From the NCBI GenBank assembly GCA_964510375.1, contig CAZEBR010000003.1:1-64000 (forward strand): a DNA stretch of 64,000 nt, read 5' to 3'. The position numbers and the translations under genes are program-made. A model generated the notes under the pieces. That model was not told the origin of the DNA. It saw only the letters and a program-made list of their open reading frames with translations, and searched no databases. Of the stretch, positions 34,601 to 43,338 are shown in pieces (position 1 is the stretch's first letter; each line of letters opens with the position of its first letter). Source of the stretch: CAYLJV01 sp964510375. GTDB lineage: Archaea > Hadarchaeota > Hadarchaeia > Hadarchaeales > JAGGTB01.

Positions 34601-35164
34601 TTAGTCTTCCTTCCCGTATTTGTCCTTGAAAAGGTCCACGATCGGAATCAAAGCCGTTCTGACGAGTTTTTTCAAAGGCTCTGATTTACTTATCAAATCC
34701 GCAACTGGTGGGGAGAGTGTGTAGTACGTAGAGATTAACTTCCGTCCCCAATCCCTGTGGATCAGATAGGCATCACGGAATCTTCTTAGCACGTTTATCT
34801 CCTCGGCCATTGGTGTTCCGAAAGCGGCGGTAGCTATAAAGCAACCCTGCCGTTCTCTCTGAAGATCGTAGAAGAAATGCTTACCACATTCGGGACACTC
34901 GTAATCCAAATGTCTGTGCTGTTCGGTGGTCTTTTTGATTATAAACTTCCTTTTTTCAACCTCTCTAACTTCAACGTCCTTGATTTCCATAGGCACCTCG
35001 TCGTCGGGACAAAGAATCATAGGAACTGCAGTTATTTCGGATGTCGAAAACTCGTTACCATCTTCCTCCAGTTCCTCTTCCAGTTCTTCTTCGATATCCA
35101 TCTCTTCATCTGTTTCTTCTTGAGCTTCTTCCTCGACCTCTTCCTTTTCTTCTTCCTCAGTCAT
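34601..35164 (-). CDS. Acidic zinc-ribbon protein with CFI-box C-terminal region
   Basis: A 187-residue protein with three parts: an extremely acidic head (residues 2-35, mostly Glu/Asp), a zinc-binding part (C52, then CPEC at 90-93), and a CFI-box region beginning CFIATAAFGTPMAEE at 108-122, continuing through LRRFRD, GRKLISTYYTLSPPVA and a final hydrophobic helix near 165-180. The CFI-box is a known bacterial/archaeal C-terminal region of undefined function, found on secreted or surface-linked proteins, but here there is no signal peptide. The gene stands alone between tfb and tRNA-Lys. Function unknown. Confidence 0.7.
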   Translation of the reverse strand: MTEEEEKEEVEEEAQEETDEEMDIEEELEEELEEDGNEFSTSEITAVPMILCPDDEVPMEIKDVEVREVEKRKFIIKKTTEQHRHLDYECPECGKHFFYDLQRERQGCFIATAAFGTPMAEEINVLRRFRDAYLIHRDWGRKLISTYYTLSPPVADLISKSEPLKKLVRTALIPIVDLFKDKYGKED

Positions 35165-35252
35165 ATTGAATCTACCAATTACAAAGATTCCGTCTCAAAT
35201 AAAAACCTGTGGATACGCGAATTTAACCGAAATATAACCGTTGTAATCTAAG

Positions 35253-35326
35253 CGGGCCCGGTGGGATTTGAACCCACAACCGATCGGTTAAGAGCCGATT
35301 GCTCTCCCAGATTGAGCTACGGGCCC
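35253..35326 (-). tRNA. tRNA-Lys(CTT)
   Basis: On the minus strand acceptor GGGCCCG pairs with CGGGCCC, discriminator G. The D arm is GCTC/GAGC, the anticodon stem ATCGG/CCGAT encloses CTCTTAA giving anticodon CTT, and the T arm is GTGGG-TTCAAAT-CCCAC. No intron and no CCA. Confidence 0.95.
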
Positions 35327-35397
35327 GTCCGCCTATCCAACATAGTTCTATCTTAAACTTAAATTCTTAATCTTTGAGGTAGATTGTAAGAAACGAA

Positions 35398-36189
35398 ATG
35401 TTGACGTTTATAGGGCTCGGCTTAGGTGTGGACGGAATATCCCTTCGGGGAGTAGAAAAGGCCAAAAATGCCGACGAGGTATATGCGGAGTTGTACACCA
35501 GTAAAATCCCCGAATTTGACCTCGAAGATCTCGAAAAAAGGATTGGGAATTCCATCCACCTGCTAAATAGGAAGGATGTAGAGCAGAAACCGGAGAAAAT
35601 TATAGAAAAGGCAAAAGAAGGAAATGTAGCTTTCCTCGTCGCCGGGGATCCGATGATCGCTACGACCCATTTAGATCTAAGGCTGAGGGCATGTGAGGCG
35701 GAAACGGAAACAGAAATAGTCCACGGGCCTTCCATCCACACCGCAGCTCCCGGTTTGGCGGGTCTCCAAAGCTATAAATTTGGAAGATCCGCGACCATCC
35801 CGCTACCTGAAAAACCCTCCGACACCCCTTACGAAGTTCTCGAGAAGAACAAGGAGATGGGTTTACACACGCTATTTCTGTTGGATATAGAAGCGGAGAA
35901 AGAAAGGTATCTCAACGCGAATGAGGCCCTTGAATATCTGTTAAAGTCGGAAGAAAAACTGGAGAAGGATATCTTTTCGACGGATACCCTTTCGGTGGTA
36001 GTGGCCAGAGCCGGGACGGATGCACCCGTGGTGAGGGCCGACGAGGCCGGTAAGCTTCTGAAAGAGGACTTTGGGGAGCCTCCGCACGTCCTGATAGTTC
36101 CCGGAGAGTTACACTTTATGGAAGCAAATGCGCTGGAAACCTTCGGAGGGGCTCCGGAAGAGGCTCTAGAAGACAATGTTAAAGGATGA
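35398..36189 (+). CDS. dphB: Diphthine synthase
   Basis: A 263-residue SAM-dependent methyltransferase of the tetrapyrrole-methylase fold. N-terminal MLTFIGLGLGVDGISLRG, VAFLVAGDPMIATTH (SAM loop), HGPSIHTAAPGLAGLQSYKFG and VARAGTDAP are diagnostic of DphB/Dph5. It methylates the 3-amino-3-carboxypropyl histidine of EF-2 on the way to diphthamide. The Dph6-like gene at 1618 would act next. It overlaps the DUF357 gene by 14 bases. Confidence 0.97.
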   Translation: MLTFIGLGLGVDGISLRGVEKAKNADEVYAELYTSKIPEFDLEDLEKRIGNSIHLLNRKDVEQKPEKIIEKAKEGNVAFLVAGDPMIATTHLDLRLRACEAETETEIVHGPSIHTAAPGLAGLQSYKFGRSATIPLPEKPSDTPYEVLEKNKEMGLHTLFLLDIEAEKERYLNANEALEYLLKSEEKLEKDIFSTDTLSVVVARAGTDAPVVRADEAGKLLKEDFGEPPHVLIVPGELHFMEANALETFGGAPEEALEDNVKG

Positions 36190-36424
36190 ACTTGAAGAGG
36201 AAATCCGTAAGTGGGAAGAAAAGCTGAATGATAGGCTACCCAGACTGGAATGTCTCGACGAGTCCGGAGATTGGATCCTAGAAAATGCCCGGGCTTATCT
36301 GAAGGACTCCAAACATTTCTTCGAAGAGAACGACCTGATTCAGAGCTACGAATCTTTAATCTGGGCATGGGCCTTCGTCGAAATAGGAGAAAACCTTAAT
36401 CATCTAAAGTTAGAGGAAAAATAG
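36176..36424 (+). CDS. DUF357 small helical protein
   Basis: An 82-residue alpha-helical protein with the DUF357 core ENARAYLKDSKHFFEENDL followed by SYESLIWAWAFVEIGENL. DUF357 proteins are archaeal, form helical hairpins, and have no established function. The gene overlaps the end of dphB, so it is translationally coupled with it; this pairing is common in euryarchaea. An ATG five codons in is a possible alternative start. Confidence 0.82.
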   Translation: MLKDELEEEIRKWEEKLNDRLPRLECLDESGDWILENARAYLKDSKHFFEENDLIQSYESLIWAWAFVEIGENLNHLKLEEK

Positions 36425-36443
36425 GCAGGCAATAGTAGAGTCC

Positions 36444-37085
36444 TCAATCCGATCTCATTTCTAGCACCTTCTCGACCGCACCGGCTACCGCCGACTCGAG
36501 AAGTTTCTTGCCCAGCGGTCTGTCAACCTTGACTCCCTTTTTTCTGATCTCCTTCGCGTGTTCCTCGGCCCAGTCATATTTTTTTCGGACCTCCTCGAAA
36601 CCGGCAAATCCCACTTCGGGATATTTATCGATGTTCGCATGTTCCTCAATTTTCGACTCGTCAGTTATTCCCACTATCGAACCGACGCTAAGCTCCCCCG
36701 AACCGGCGTGAGGGCCTTCAATTTTACATATCGTCGAGTCCATATCCAACTTCACTCCCGTCTCCTCCTCTATCGACCCAAGATGCTCTTCCAAAGGCTG
36801 ATTACCTCCGTGAGCGTTGACCAAGACTATACCTTCGAAACCTCGATCCTTAACGTCTTTCAACTTCTCTCTCAGCTCCTCCTTCACTTCCTCAAGAGAT
36901 TGGTGATTTCCAGTATCAATTTCCGGAAGTTCGTATGCAGAGTCAAGGGTACCCAGAAACTCAGTATTGGTCTGATTGGAAACTTCTTCGGAGATAAACT
37001 CGGCTATTTTTGCATCGGTGTCGGGTGGCAGCGCCGCCCCGTGGCTTTCCTCGTAGGAACCGATGGCAATAATTCCGACTTTCAT
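36444..37085 (-). CDS. arfB: Creatininase-family protein, probable formamide hydrolase ArfB
   Basis: A 213-residue creatininase-fold metalloenzyme. Visible metal ligands are ESHGAALPPDTDA (Glu, His, Asp near residues 12-24) and NAHGGN (His, about 90-95), with a later Glu in HAGSGELS. As the final gene in the riboflavin operon it is best read as ArfB, which deformylates the FAPy-ribose phosphate made by the archaeal GTP cyclohydrolase III. This step starts both riboflavin and F420 synthesis. It starts one base after ribH stops. Confidence 0.88.
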   Translation of the reverse strand: MKVGIIAIGSYEESHGAALPPDTDAKIAEFISEEVSNQTNTEFLGTLDSAYELPEIDTGNHQSLEEVKEELREKLKDVKDRGFEGIVLVNAHGGNQPLEEHLGSIEEETGVKLDMDSTICKIEGPHAGSGELSVGSIVGITDESKIEEHANIDKYPEVGFAGFEEVRKKYDWAEEHAKEIRKKGVKVDRPLGKKLLESAVAGAVEKVLEMRSD

Positions 37086-37086
37086 T

Positions 37087-37494
37087 CTAATCGACCCTCT
37101 GAACGGTCTTTACGGCGGCCTCTACCGCTCGCCTGGCGTACTCGTCTATTCGTTCTTCGGCCTCCATTCTCGTTTCGCCCGGGCCTGACACGCCGAGAGT
37201 GACGGGCTTGCCGGACTCCAATGAAATATCCATGATCTTTCGGGAAGTTTGATCCATCACCGTCTTGTGATGCTCGGTGTCTCCCTCTATGACTGCACCC
37301 AAAACGACCACGGCATCAATTTCGTCTTTCTCCACCAGCTTCTTCGCAGCGAAGGGCAGTTCAAAGCTCCCTGGAACCACGACCTCTTCGGCGACCTCGG
37401 CTCCCAAAAAATCTGCATGCCTCTTCGCAAATTCTACCATTTTTCCGACGATGTTCCAATTGAACTCAGCAGCACAAATTCCCAATCTAACCAA
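37087..37494 (-). CDS. ribH: 6,7-dimethyl-8-ribityllumazine synthase
   Basis: A 135-residue lumazine synthase: LGICAAEFNWNIVGKM (substrate-binding start), VVPGSFELPFAAKKL, VVLGAVIEGDTEHHKTV (catalytic His) and PVTLGVSGPGE. It condenses the aminouracil with dihydroxybutanone phosphate. The TTG at 37494 follows GGAGGTGA by four bases. Shorter than bacterial forms but typical of archaea. Confidence 0.97.
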   Translation of the reverse strand: MVRLGICAAEFNWNIVGKMVEFAKRHADFLGAEVAEEVVVPGSFELPFAAKKLVEKDEIDAVVVLGAVIEGDTEHHKTVMDQTSRKIMDISLESGKPVTLGVSGPGETRMEAEERIDEYARRAVEAAVKTVQRVD

Positions 37495-37498
37495 TTTT

Positions 37499-37960
37499 TC
37501 ACCTCCTTAAGGGACCGGCGTCCGGGCCTCCTTCTCTCTGCCCCGTACCGGCCATCTTCTTCAGTTCGTCAGGTTTGAAAAGCATTCGATAAACGTTCTT
37601 GGCGTGTTCCCTAGCTCTGTCCTCCGCCATCTCAGCCAGTTCCTTCTCGTCCGAGGCTTCATCCTCATGGACGAAGACCTCCACGATGTGTTTACCTGTC
37701 ATAAGCTGTGCCTCTATCAAACCGGTGGACGCCTCGTGGGCGCACTGCTTGTCTATATCTTCCGGTCCGGGCATGGCAAAAGCCATCACAATGTCACATC
37801 CCTCATCGAGCAGGTTCTTGGCGGCTACAGGCAGGTCCTTAACCCCCGGGACAGTTTTGCGTTTGATCGATACGCTACACATCTTCTCAAGCTCATCCTT
37901 CGCATCCGCTGCCATGTCGTATCTGGCAAAAGTCGTGTCTACCATACCAACCTTGGCCAT
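37499..37960 (-). CDS. ribC: Riboflavin synthase, archaeal type
   Basis: A 153-residue enzyme homologous to lumazine synthase, not to the bacterial two-domain RibE. GMVDTTFARYDMAADA, RKTVPGVKDLPVAAKNL, VMAFAMPGPEDIDKQCAHEAS and VFVHEDEA are typical of the archaeal pentameric enzyme that dismutates lumazine to riboflavin. The ATG at 37960 follows GGGAGGA. Confidence 0.96.
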   Translation of the reverse strand: MAKVGMVDTTFARYDMAADAKDELEKMCSVSIKRKTVPGVKDLPVAAKNLLDEGCDIVMAFAMPGPEDIDKQCAHEASTGLIEAQLMTGKHIVEVFVHEDEASDEKELAEMAEDRAREHAKNVYRMLFKPDELKKMAGTGQREGGPDAGPLRR

Positions 37961-37961
37961 T

Positions 37962-38654
37962 TTAGAAATCCTCCCTCTCGAAGTAGGCTTTCAGAATTTC
38001 ACGTCCCTCCAAGAAGACCAAATCGTTCTTCTCCGCATAACTTTTTGCTCCTTCGGTATCGAGGGCCTTCTTCGTTTCACCATCCATCATCTCGCACACA
38101 ACTGAGGCTGGCGCCAACCCCGCCATTTCCATAAGCGCCACGGAAAGTTCGGTGTGGCCCTGTCGATTTTCGAGTAGACCACTCGCAGCCTTTAGTAGAG
38201 GGACATGACCTGGGGTACGGAACTTTTTCCCGAACTCCTCGGGCGATATATCATTCGGGCTCTTAGAACTAAGTTCCCCCAACTCACTTATAGTGAGCGC
38301 CCTGTCCTCGTCCGTAATACCGGTGAAAGTATCCCGGTGGTTTACAGGAATCGAGAAAGCCGACCTCTCATCATAAGGAATATCATCCGACTGCGTGTGT
38401 TCGAGAATTTGATGTTCCGAAGAAGCCGATTCATAAATGTCCCGCAAATAAGGTAACCCCATCCTATCCGCTATATCGGAACGTATAGCGGCACAAATCA
38501 AACCTCCGCCCTCCCGCCGCATCCGAGCCACGTGTCTGGGTTCGACCATTTCCGCAGCGATCACCATATCAGTCTCATTTTCCCTTTCAGACGGATCGTG
38601 TATCAGGACAAATTCGCCCTGACGAAGCTTTTCGATGGCATTTTCCAAACTCAA
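37962..38654 (-). CDS. ribB: 3,4-dihydroxy-2-butanone 4-phosphate synthase
   Basis: A 230-residue RibB. Key parts: EFVLIHDPSERENETDMVIAA (acidic active-site loop), MRREGGGLICAA, FSIPVNHRDTFTGITDEDRALTI, GHVPLLKAA and GHTELSVALMEMAG. It makes the four-carbon unit for lumazine. The TTG start overlaps the ribK stop by four bases, after GGAGGTGG. Confidence 0.97.
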   Translation of the reverse strand: MSLENAIEKLRQGEFVLIHDPSERENETDMVIAAEMVEPRHVARMRREGGGLICAAIRSDIADRMGLPYLRDIYESASSEHQILEHTQSDDIPYDERSAFSIPVNHRDTFTGITDEDRALTISELGELSSKSPNDISPEEFGKKFRTPGHVPLLKAASGLLENRQGHTELSVALMEMAGLAPASVVCEMMDGETKKALDTEGAKSYAEKNDLVFLEGREILKAYFEREDF

Positions 38655-39307
38655 ACTTCCACCTCCACTTCCACCAATTCTCCATCCTCTAAGCCGTATT
38701 TTTCCCTGAAGTTTACTTCCGATATCATCTCTATCACCCTTTCCTCATGGGAAGTACGATACGGCATAACAATTGCGGCATCTTCCTCTTTTATCTTGGC
38801 CGGAAAGCACTTCACGTCTCCATAATCCCTTTCCTCGGTCGAAAATCCCTCGACCTTTATCCCCTCCGCCATCTCCAACCTTCTCCTATATCTCAGGGAG
38901 TCGGAATCGAGTTTTACGTCGAGGGTACCAGGATACGGATTAAATCCTAACTTTTCCTTGAACTGCCTTTGATACTCGTCCAGACCTATATAATAGCTAC
39001 CTTCCCCAAATCCCGAAACGATTTCTCCCTCAAGAACGACCTTATCAGAAACATCCTCGAAAGCACTGTTTATTTCGTGCTCGATGGATCTCAACCACTT
39101 AACTCCCTTCGGCGTGAGTTTAATCGTCTGACCGGAAGGCCCAGCCTCCTTCTCGATGTGTCCTTGTTCGGAAAGCCTTTTCAACCAGCGGGAAGCCGTC
39201 TGTTGAGAACAGCCCACCCTCTCAGCGATCTGATTTGAAGAAACACGACAGGATTTCGAGTTGCAACCCACCTTTGCCAATTCCAGCAATATGTAAAGCT
39301 GATTCAC
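38651..39307 (-). CDS. ribK: CTP-dependent riboflavin kinase with N-terminal HTH
   Basis: A 218-residue fusion. Residues 1-85 are a winged HTH (RVSSNQIAERVGCSQQTASRWLKRL). Residues about 90-218 are the archaeal CTP-dependent kinase barrel with GFGEGSYYIGLDEYQRQF, LGFNPYPGTLDVKL, CFPAKI and AIVMPYRTSHEE. It makes FMN from riboflavin using CTP. In some archaea the HTH makes the protein (RbkR) a repressor of riboflavin genes, so autoregulation of this operon is plausible. The GTG at 39307 follows AGGTGG. Confidence 0.95.
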   Translation of the reverse strand: MNQLYILLELAKVGCNSKSCRVSSNQIAERVGCSQQTASRWLKRLSEQGHIEKEAGPSGQTIKLTPKGVKWLRSIEHEINSAFEDVSDKVVLEGEIVSGFGEGSYYIGLDEYQRQFKEKLGFNPYPGTLDVKLDSDSLRYRRRLEMAEGIKVEGFSTEERDYGDVKCFPAKIKEEDAAIVMPYRTSHEERVIEMISEVNFREKYGLEDGELVEVEVEV

Positions 39308-39414
39308 TCTATCCACCTACTCATTTTCCATTAACCTCCTCATTTTTAAGTATCCCCCATGGGGAGAAGTTAGAATTTAAAGCCATAAACGGTCACTTTT
39401 AAACTGGTAAAAAA

Positions 39415-40428
39415 ATGAAAAAATCCGCTAAATTCTGGGAAAAGAGTTCTGAAGAAAACGTTAGATGCGTACTGTGCCCGAGAGAGTGCATTATTTCCCC
39501 CGGAGAACTCGGATTTTGTAGGGGAAGAAAAAATATTGATGGTGAGCTTTACTCGATAGTCTACGGCGAGGCAACCTCCGCAAACGCCGACCCTATCGAA
39601 AAGAAACCGCTTTATCATTTCTATCCAGGAAGCAGAGTATTTTCGATAAGCACCGCTGGCTGCAACTTTGAATGTAAGCACTGTCAAAACTGGAGACTTT
39701 CACAATCCAGCCCTGAAGAAACGAGAACCCAAGAGATAGAGCCCGAAGAAGCTGTCGAAATGGCTAAGAATAGAAACTGTCAGGGCATCGCATACACCTA
39801 CGGCGAGCCAGTGATCTGGTTCGAGTACTGCTTAGATACAGCAAGGCTGGCTCAAAAAGAGGATCTATACAATGTTTTCGTTACTAACGGCTACATGAAC
39901 CTGGACGCTTGGAAAGAACTGGGTCCTTATTTGGACGGAATGAACGTGGATCTAAAGGCGTTCAACGATGAATTTTACCGCGGCGTCTGTGGCGTTCCGA
40001 GCGTTAAGCCCGTTTTGGACACATGCGAGTGGGCGGTGGAAAACGGCATCCACCTCGAGATTACGAACCTCATTATCCCGGAGGAAAACGATGATCCCGA
40101 ACAAATCAGGGAAATGTGCAAGTGGATAGCGGAAGAACTGGGTCCGACCGTGCCGATTCACTTCAGCCGATTCCGACCAATGTACAAGATGATGGACAAA
40201 CCTTCTACCCCAGTAAGCACCTTGGAAAAGGCCGCAGAAATTGCAGAAGAAGAAGGTCTAGAGCACGTTTACGTGGGGAACGTTCCCGGTCACAAGTACG
40301 ACAACACGTACTGCCCTCAATGCGGTGAACTCCTAATCGCAAGACACGGTTTCTCGGTCACGGAAAACAAGCTAAAGGACGGTAAATGTCCCGAATGCCG
40401 GAAAGATATCAACATCTTCGGTACATAA
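39415..40428 (+). CDS. amrS: AmmeMemoRadiSam-system radical SAM protein
   Basis: A 337-residue radical SAM enzyme with cluster motif CNFECKHC (C83, C87, C90). The N-terminus has a metal-type Cys set (CVLCPREC, then GFC), and the C-terminus has CPQC...CPEC. YGEATSANADPIEKKPLYHF, TYGEPVIWFEY and VDLKAFNDEFYR are family marks. The family co-occurs with Memo and AMMECR1 proteins, neither of which is in this window; the reaction is unknown. Divergent from the riboflavin operon. Confidence 0.92.
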   Translation: MKKSAKFWEKSSEENVRCVLCPRECIISPGELGFCRGRKNIDGELYSIVYGEATSANADPIEKKPLYHFYPGSRVFSISTAGCNFECKHCQNWRLSQSSPEETRTQEIEPEEAVEMAKNRNCQGIAYTYGEPVIWFEYCLDTARLAQKEDLYNVFVTNGYMNLDAWKELGPYLDGMNVDLKAFNDEFYRGVCGVPSVKPVLDTCEWAVENGIHLEITNLIIPEENDDPEQIREMCKWIAEELGPTVPIHFSRFRPMYKMMDKPSTPVSTLEKAAEIAEEEGLEHVYVGNVPGHKYDNTYCPQCGELLIARHGFSVTENKLKDGKCPECRKDINIFGT

Positions 40429-40504
40429 ATACTCGTAAAATCTCGGGACGAGGGAAACCGGAAAATAAAAAGCCCATTGAACCCACTCATTTCCCGAGGA
40501 GACC

Positions 40505-41392
40505 ATGGAGTGCTCGAACTGCCAAGCAGAAGCCGTCACGTACGTGAACTGGAAGGACAAACATTACTGTGAAAACCACTTCAAAAGATACTTTCTGGCT
40601 CAGGTCGGAAAGGTCCTGGATAAATACGAGGTGAACGGAAAGGTAGCCGTCGCTCTATCCGGCGGAAAGGATTCCTCCACCTGTGTCGAGGCCTTGAACC
40701 ACTTCGACAGAATAGACGTGGAACCGTTCTACATAGATTTGGGTATAGGCGAATACTCTCAAAAATCGAGGGAATACGCGAAAAAGCTGGCCCGCAAACT
40801 CGAAAACGAGCTGAAAGTAATAGATTTAGAAGAGCAGTACGACACCACCGTCACCGCGCTGAACGAGGAAGAGGGTGGCAGCGCCTGTGGTCTTTGCGGG
40901 ATGATAAAGAGATACCTGATGAACAAGCACGCTTACGAAAACGATTTTGATCACGTGGCGACCGGACACAACTTGAGCGACGAAGTTTCATCCACCTTCA
41001 ACAATCTAGCGAACGTGTATCTCACCCCCTTCAGAGGAATGAAACCGGTACTGGAGGAAAAGAAAAAGTATAAGATGGTGAGCAGAATCAAGCCCCTTTT
41101 CTTCGTCAAAGACGAAGAATGCTTAACGTACGCAGAAACGAACGACATCCCTTTTTACAAAGAGAAATGCCCGCTCTCGAAGGGGTCCCCCACTAACCAA
41201 CTGAAGGAATGGCTACATAAACTCGACGAGGAAAGGCCAAAGATACTGAGAAACTTTGCAAAATCTTTCATGAGAATCGAAGAACGGATGAAAATCGATC
41301 AAAGCGAATTAAAGAAATGCGACAACTGTGGATATCCGACGGCAACAAAAACTTGCCGATTCTGCCGCGTAGTGAGGAAGGTATCCGAATGA
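40505..41392 (+). CDS. tRNA thiolation protein, TtuA/Ncs6 family (TIGR00269)
   Basis: A 295-residue PP-loop enzyme. N-terminal zinc finger CSNCQAEA with a following CENH, PP-loop ALSGGKDSS (50-58), central CGLC (C128, C131) and a further Cys in EKCPLSKG for the [4Fe-4S] site, DHVATGHNLSD, and a C-terminal zinc finger CDNCGYPTATKTCRFC. It makes 2-thiouridine in tRNA (position 54 or 34). The ATG follows GAGGAGA. The next gene, a TudS-type desulfurase, has the opposite chemistry. Confidence 0.92.
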   Translation: MECSNCQAEAVTYVNWKDKHYCENHFKRYFLAQVGKVLDKYEVNGKVAVALSGGKDSSTCVEALNHFDRIDVEPFYIDLGIGEYSQKSREYAKKLARKLENELKVIDLEEQYDTTVTALNEEEGGSACGLCGMIKRYLMNKHAYENDFDHVATGHNLSDEVSSTFNNLANVYLTPFRGMKPVLEEKKKYKMVSRIKPLFFVKDEECLTYAETNDIPFYKEKCPLSKGSPTNQLKEWLHKLDEERPKILRNFAKSFMRIEERMKIDQSELKKCDNCGYPTATKTCRFCRVVRKVSE

Positions 41393-41431
41393 CATTTACT
41401 TTTATTCCATCGACAAATAATCTTACCTAAC

Positions 41432-41872
41432 ATGATTTTAGTTAGTGCCTGTCTACTCGGAGTGGAATGTCGATATGATGGCGAAGATAGCAGGAACGAG
41501 ATTGTTCTTCAATATCTGAAAAACACGGACGAATGTGCAATCCCGGTCTGTCCGGAACAGTTAGGAGGTTTACCCACTCCCCGAAAACCTACTCATCTCT
41601 CGAGCGATGGTAGGAAGGTCATAGAGGGCAAAGGAAAGGCCATAATGAAGGGAGGTAAGGACGTGACTTCTCAATTTATCAAAGGCGCTGAAGAAACGTC
41701 AAGAATAGCAGATTTGTTCGGGGCAGAAAAAGCGATTCTCAAAAGCGGAAGTCCATCCTGCGGAAAGGGCAAATTCCCCAAGGACCTAGACGAAAAATCC
41801 GAGGGGATGGGAGTTACGGCCGCTCTTTTGGACAAAAAAGGATTAAAAATAATTAGGGGAGAAGATATTTAA
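41432..41872 (+). CDS. DUF523 protein, probable thiouracil desulfurase (TudS-type)
   Basis: A 146-residue DUF523 protein. The three Cys expected to hold the [4Fe-4S] cluster are present: C7 (SACLLG), C40 (VCPEQLGGLPTPR) and C110 (GSPSCGKG). Characterised TudS proteins remove sulfur from thiouracil. It starts 39 bases after the TtuA-type gene, possibly from its own leaderless promoter since no ribosome site is visible. Confidence 0.85.
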   Translation: MILVSACLLGVECRYDGEDSRNEIVLQYLKNTDECAIPVCPEQLGGLPTPRKPTHLSSDGRKVIEGKGKAIMKGGKDVTSQFIKGAEETSRIADLFGAEKAILKSGSPSCGKGKFPKDLDEKSEGMGVTAALLDKKGLKIIRGEDI

Positions 41873-41878
41873 TCCGAA

Positions 41879-43228
41879 CTATTTTACGGACTCTAAGCTT
41901 TCCTTGAGAGCTCTCATGCCCTCTTGAGAAAGTTCCTTAACCCTCTCCTCCGTCTTAGCTTCTGAAAAACAGCGAAATTTCGGCTCGGTGCCGGAAGGAC
42001 GCAAAATATACCAGCCGTCATCAAAGACCATCCTTATACCCTCGGTCGTGTCGGGGTTTTTGTCCTTGAACTTTTCTGCAATATCGTCCAATACCTCCTG
42101 TTTCAACTCGTCGGGGCATTCCACGTTTTTCTTAAGCTGATAGTACTCAGGCAGAGTGTCATCCAACTCCGAGACAGTTTTTCCACTCCTCGCAACATAA
42201 TCTATGAACTGAATGGCCGTCATGATTCCATCCCTACACAATAGCCAATCCGGGTAAATGACCCCGCCGTTTTCTTCTCCGGCCAGATCCCCGCCCCCGT
42301 CTCTGTATTCTCTCACAAGTTCAGGCTCGCCGACCTTTGTACGCACGACCTCGCCGTTCAATTCGTCGGCCACATCATCAAGAACGGAACTCGTGGCGAC
42401 CGTAGTTATGATCCGGGGATTATCACTTTTCCTGAGATAATTCTTTGCGGCCAAGGCGAAAACCCTGTCGCCGCTCAACACCTCTCCGTTTTCATCCACT
42501 ATCACCGTCCTATCGGCATCGCCGTCGTGAGCTATCCCAAGGTCCGCGTCCACCGCAGGTACGGTCTTCCTAAGCTCGGTTATGTGCTCCTCCGTAGGCT
42601 CCGGAAGGCGGCTGGGAAAACGACCATCGGGTTGAGCATTTAAGGACAGGACTTTACATCCCAAATCGCTTAGCACTTGAGGCGAAACGACTCCCCCCGC
42701 ACCGTTCGCGCAGTCAACCACCACCTTTAGCTCCCTATCAAAGCCCGAGATCCTTTCCCTCAAATCTTCTCTGTAAGATGAAATAACTTCTGCATTCTCG
42801 GAATAACCTATCTCGTTCCAGTCGCAGAGCTCACCGCCATCCTCGACAAGTTCCTCAATCCTGCTCTCCCTCTCACGGACAAAACCCTCACCTTCACCGC
42901 CCCAGAACTTAACCCCGTTATATTCCGGCGGGTTATGAGATGCTGTGATCATGATTCCCGCGTCGCAAGGGAGGTTCTTTGTTCCGTAGGAAAGAACGGG
43001 CGTAGGAACCATTCCGAACCTGACGACATCACACCCACCCGAATTTATCCCACTGACGAGAGCCTTTTCGAGCATTTCGCTACTCGTCCGTGGGTCGTAT
43101 CCGATAGCGACCTTACCCTCACCCTCCAGATAAGTGGCCAAAGCCAGACCGAGCTTGTTAGCCAGTTCTGGGGTCAGTTTTTCATTCGCTAGACCTCGAA
43201 TACCAAACGTCCCGAACAAGTCTGCCAT
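41879..43228 (-). CDS. Phosphoglucosamine mutase / phosphomannomutase family
   Basis: A 449-residue alpha-D-phosphohexomutase. Phosphoserine loop TASHNPPEYNG (about residues 94-104), metal loop HDGDADRTVI, sugar loop GEENGG, and phosphate loop RPSGTEPKFRCF. The N-terminus FGTFGIRGLANEKLTPE is typical of archaeal GlmM/ManB. It makes sugar 1-phosphates for glycan synthesis. Preference between glucosamine, glucose and mannose cannot be read. It converges on the TudS-type gene, ending six bases away. Confidence 0.92.
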   Translation of the reverse strand: MADLFGTFGIRGLANEKLTPELANKLGLALATYLEGEGKVAIGYDPRTSSEMLEKALVSGINSGGCDVVRFGMVPTPVLSYGTKNLPCDAGIMITASHNPPEYNGVKFWGGEGEGFVRERESRIEELVEDGGELCDWNEIGYSENAEVISSYREDLRERISGFDRELKVVVDCANGAGGVVSPQVLSDLGCKVLSLNAQPDGRFPSRLPEPTEEHITELRKTVPAVDADLGIAHDGDADRTVIVDENGEVLSGDRVFALAAKNYLRKSDNPRIITTVATSSVLDDVADELNGEVVRTKVGEPELVREYRDGGGDLAGEENGGVIYPDWLLCRDGIMTAIQFIDYVARSGKTVSELDDTLPEYYQLKKNVECPDELKQEVLDDIAEKFKDKNPDTTEGIRMVFDDGWYILRPSGTEPKFRCFSEAKTEERVKELSQEGMRALKESLESVK

Positions 43229-43338
43229 GAGAACCTCTCAAACTACTTGAGGCTTTCCTGAGTTAAAAGATTTCTAGAGAAACAGTTACCAAAAATTTGG
43301 ATCTTAACTTCCTAGTTCAACAGAATATCAACAGATCA

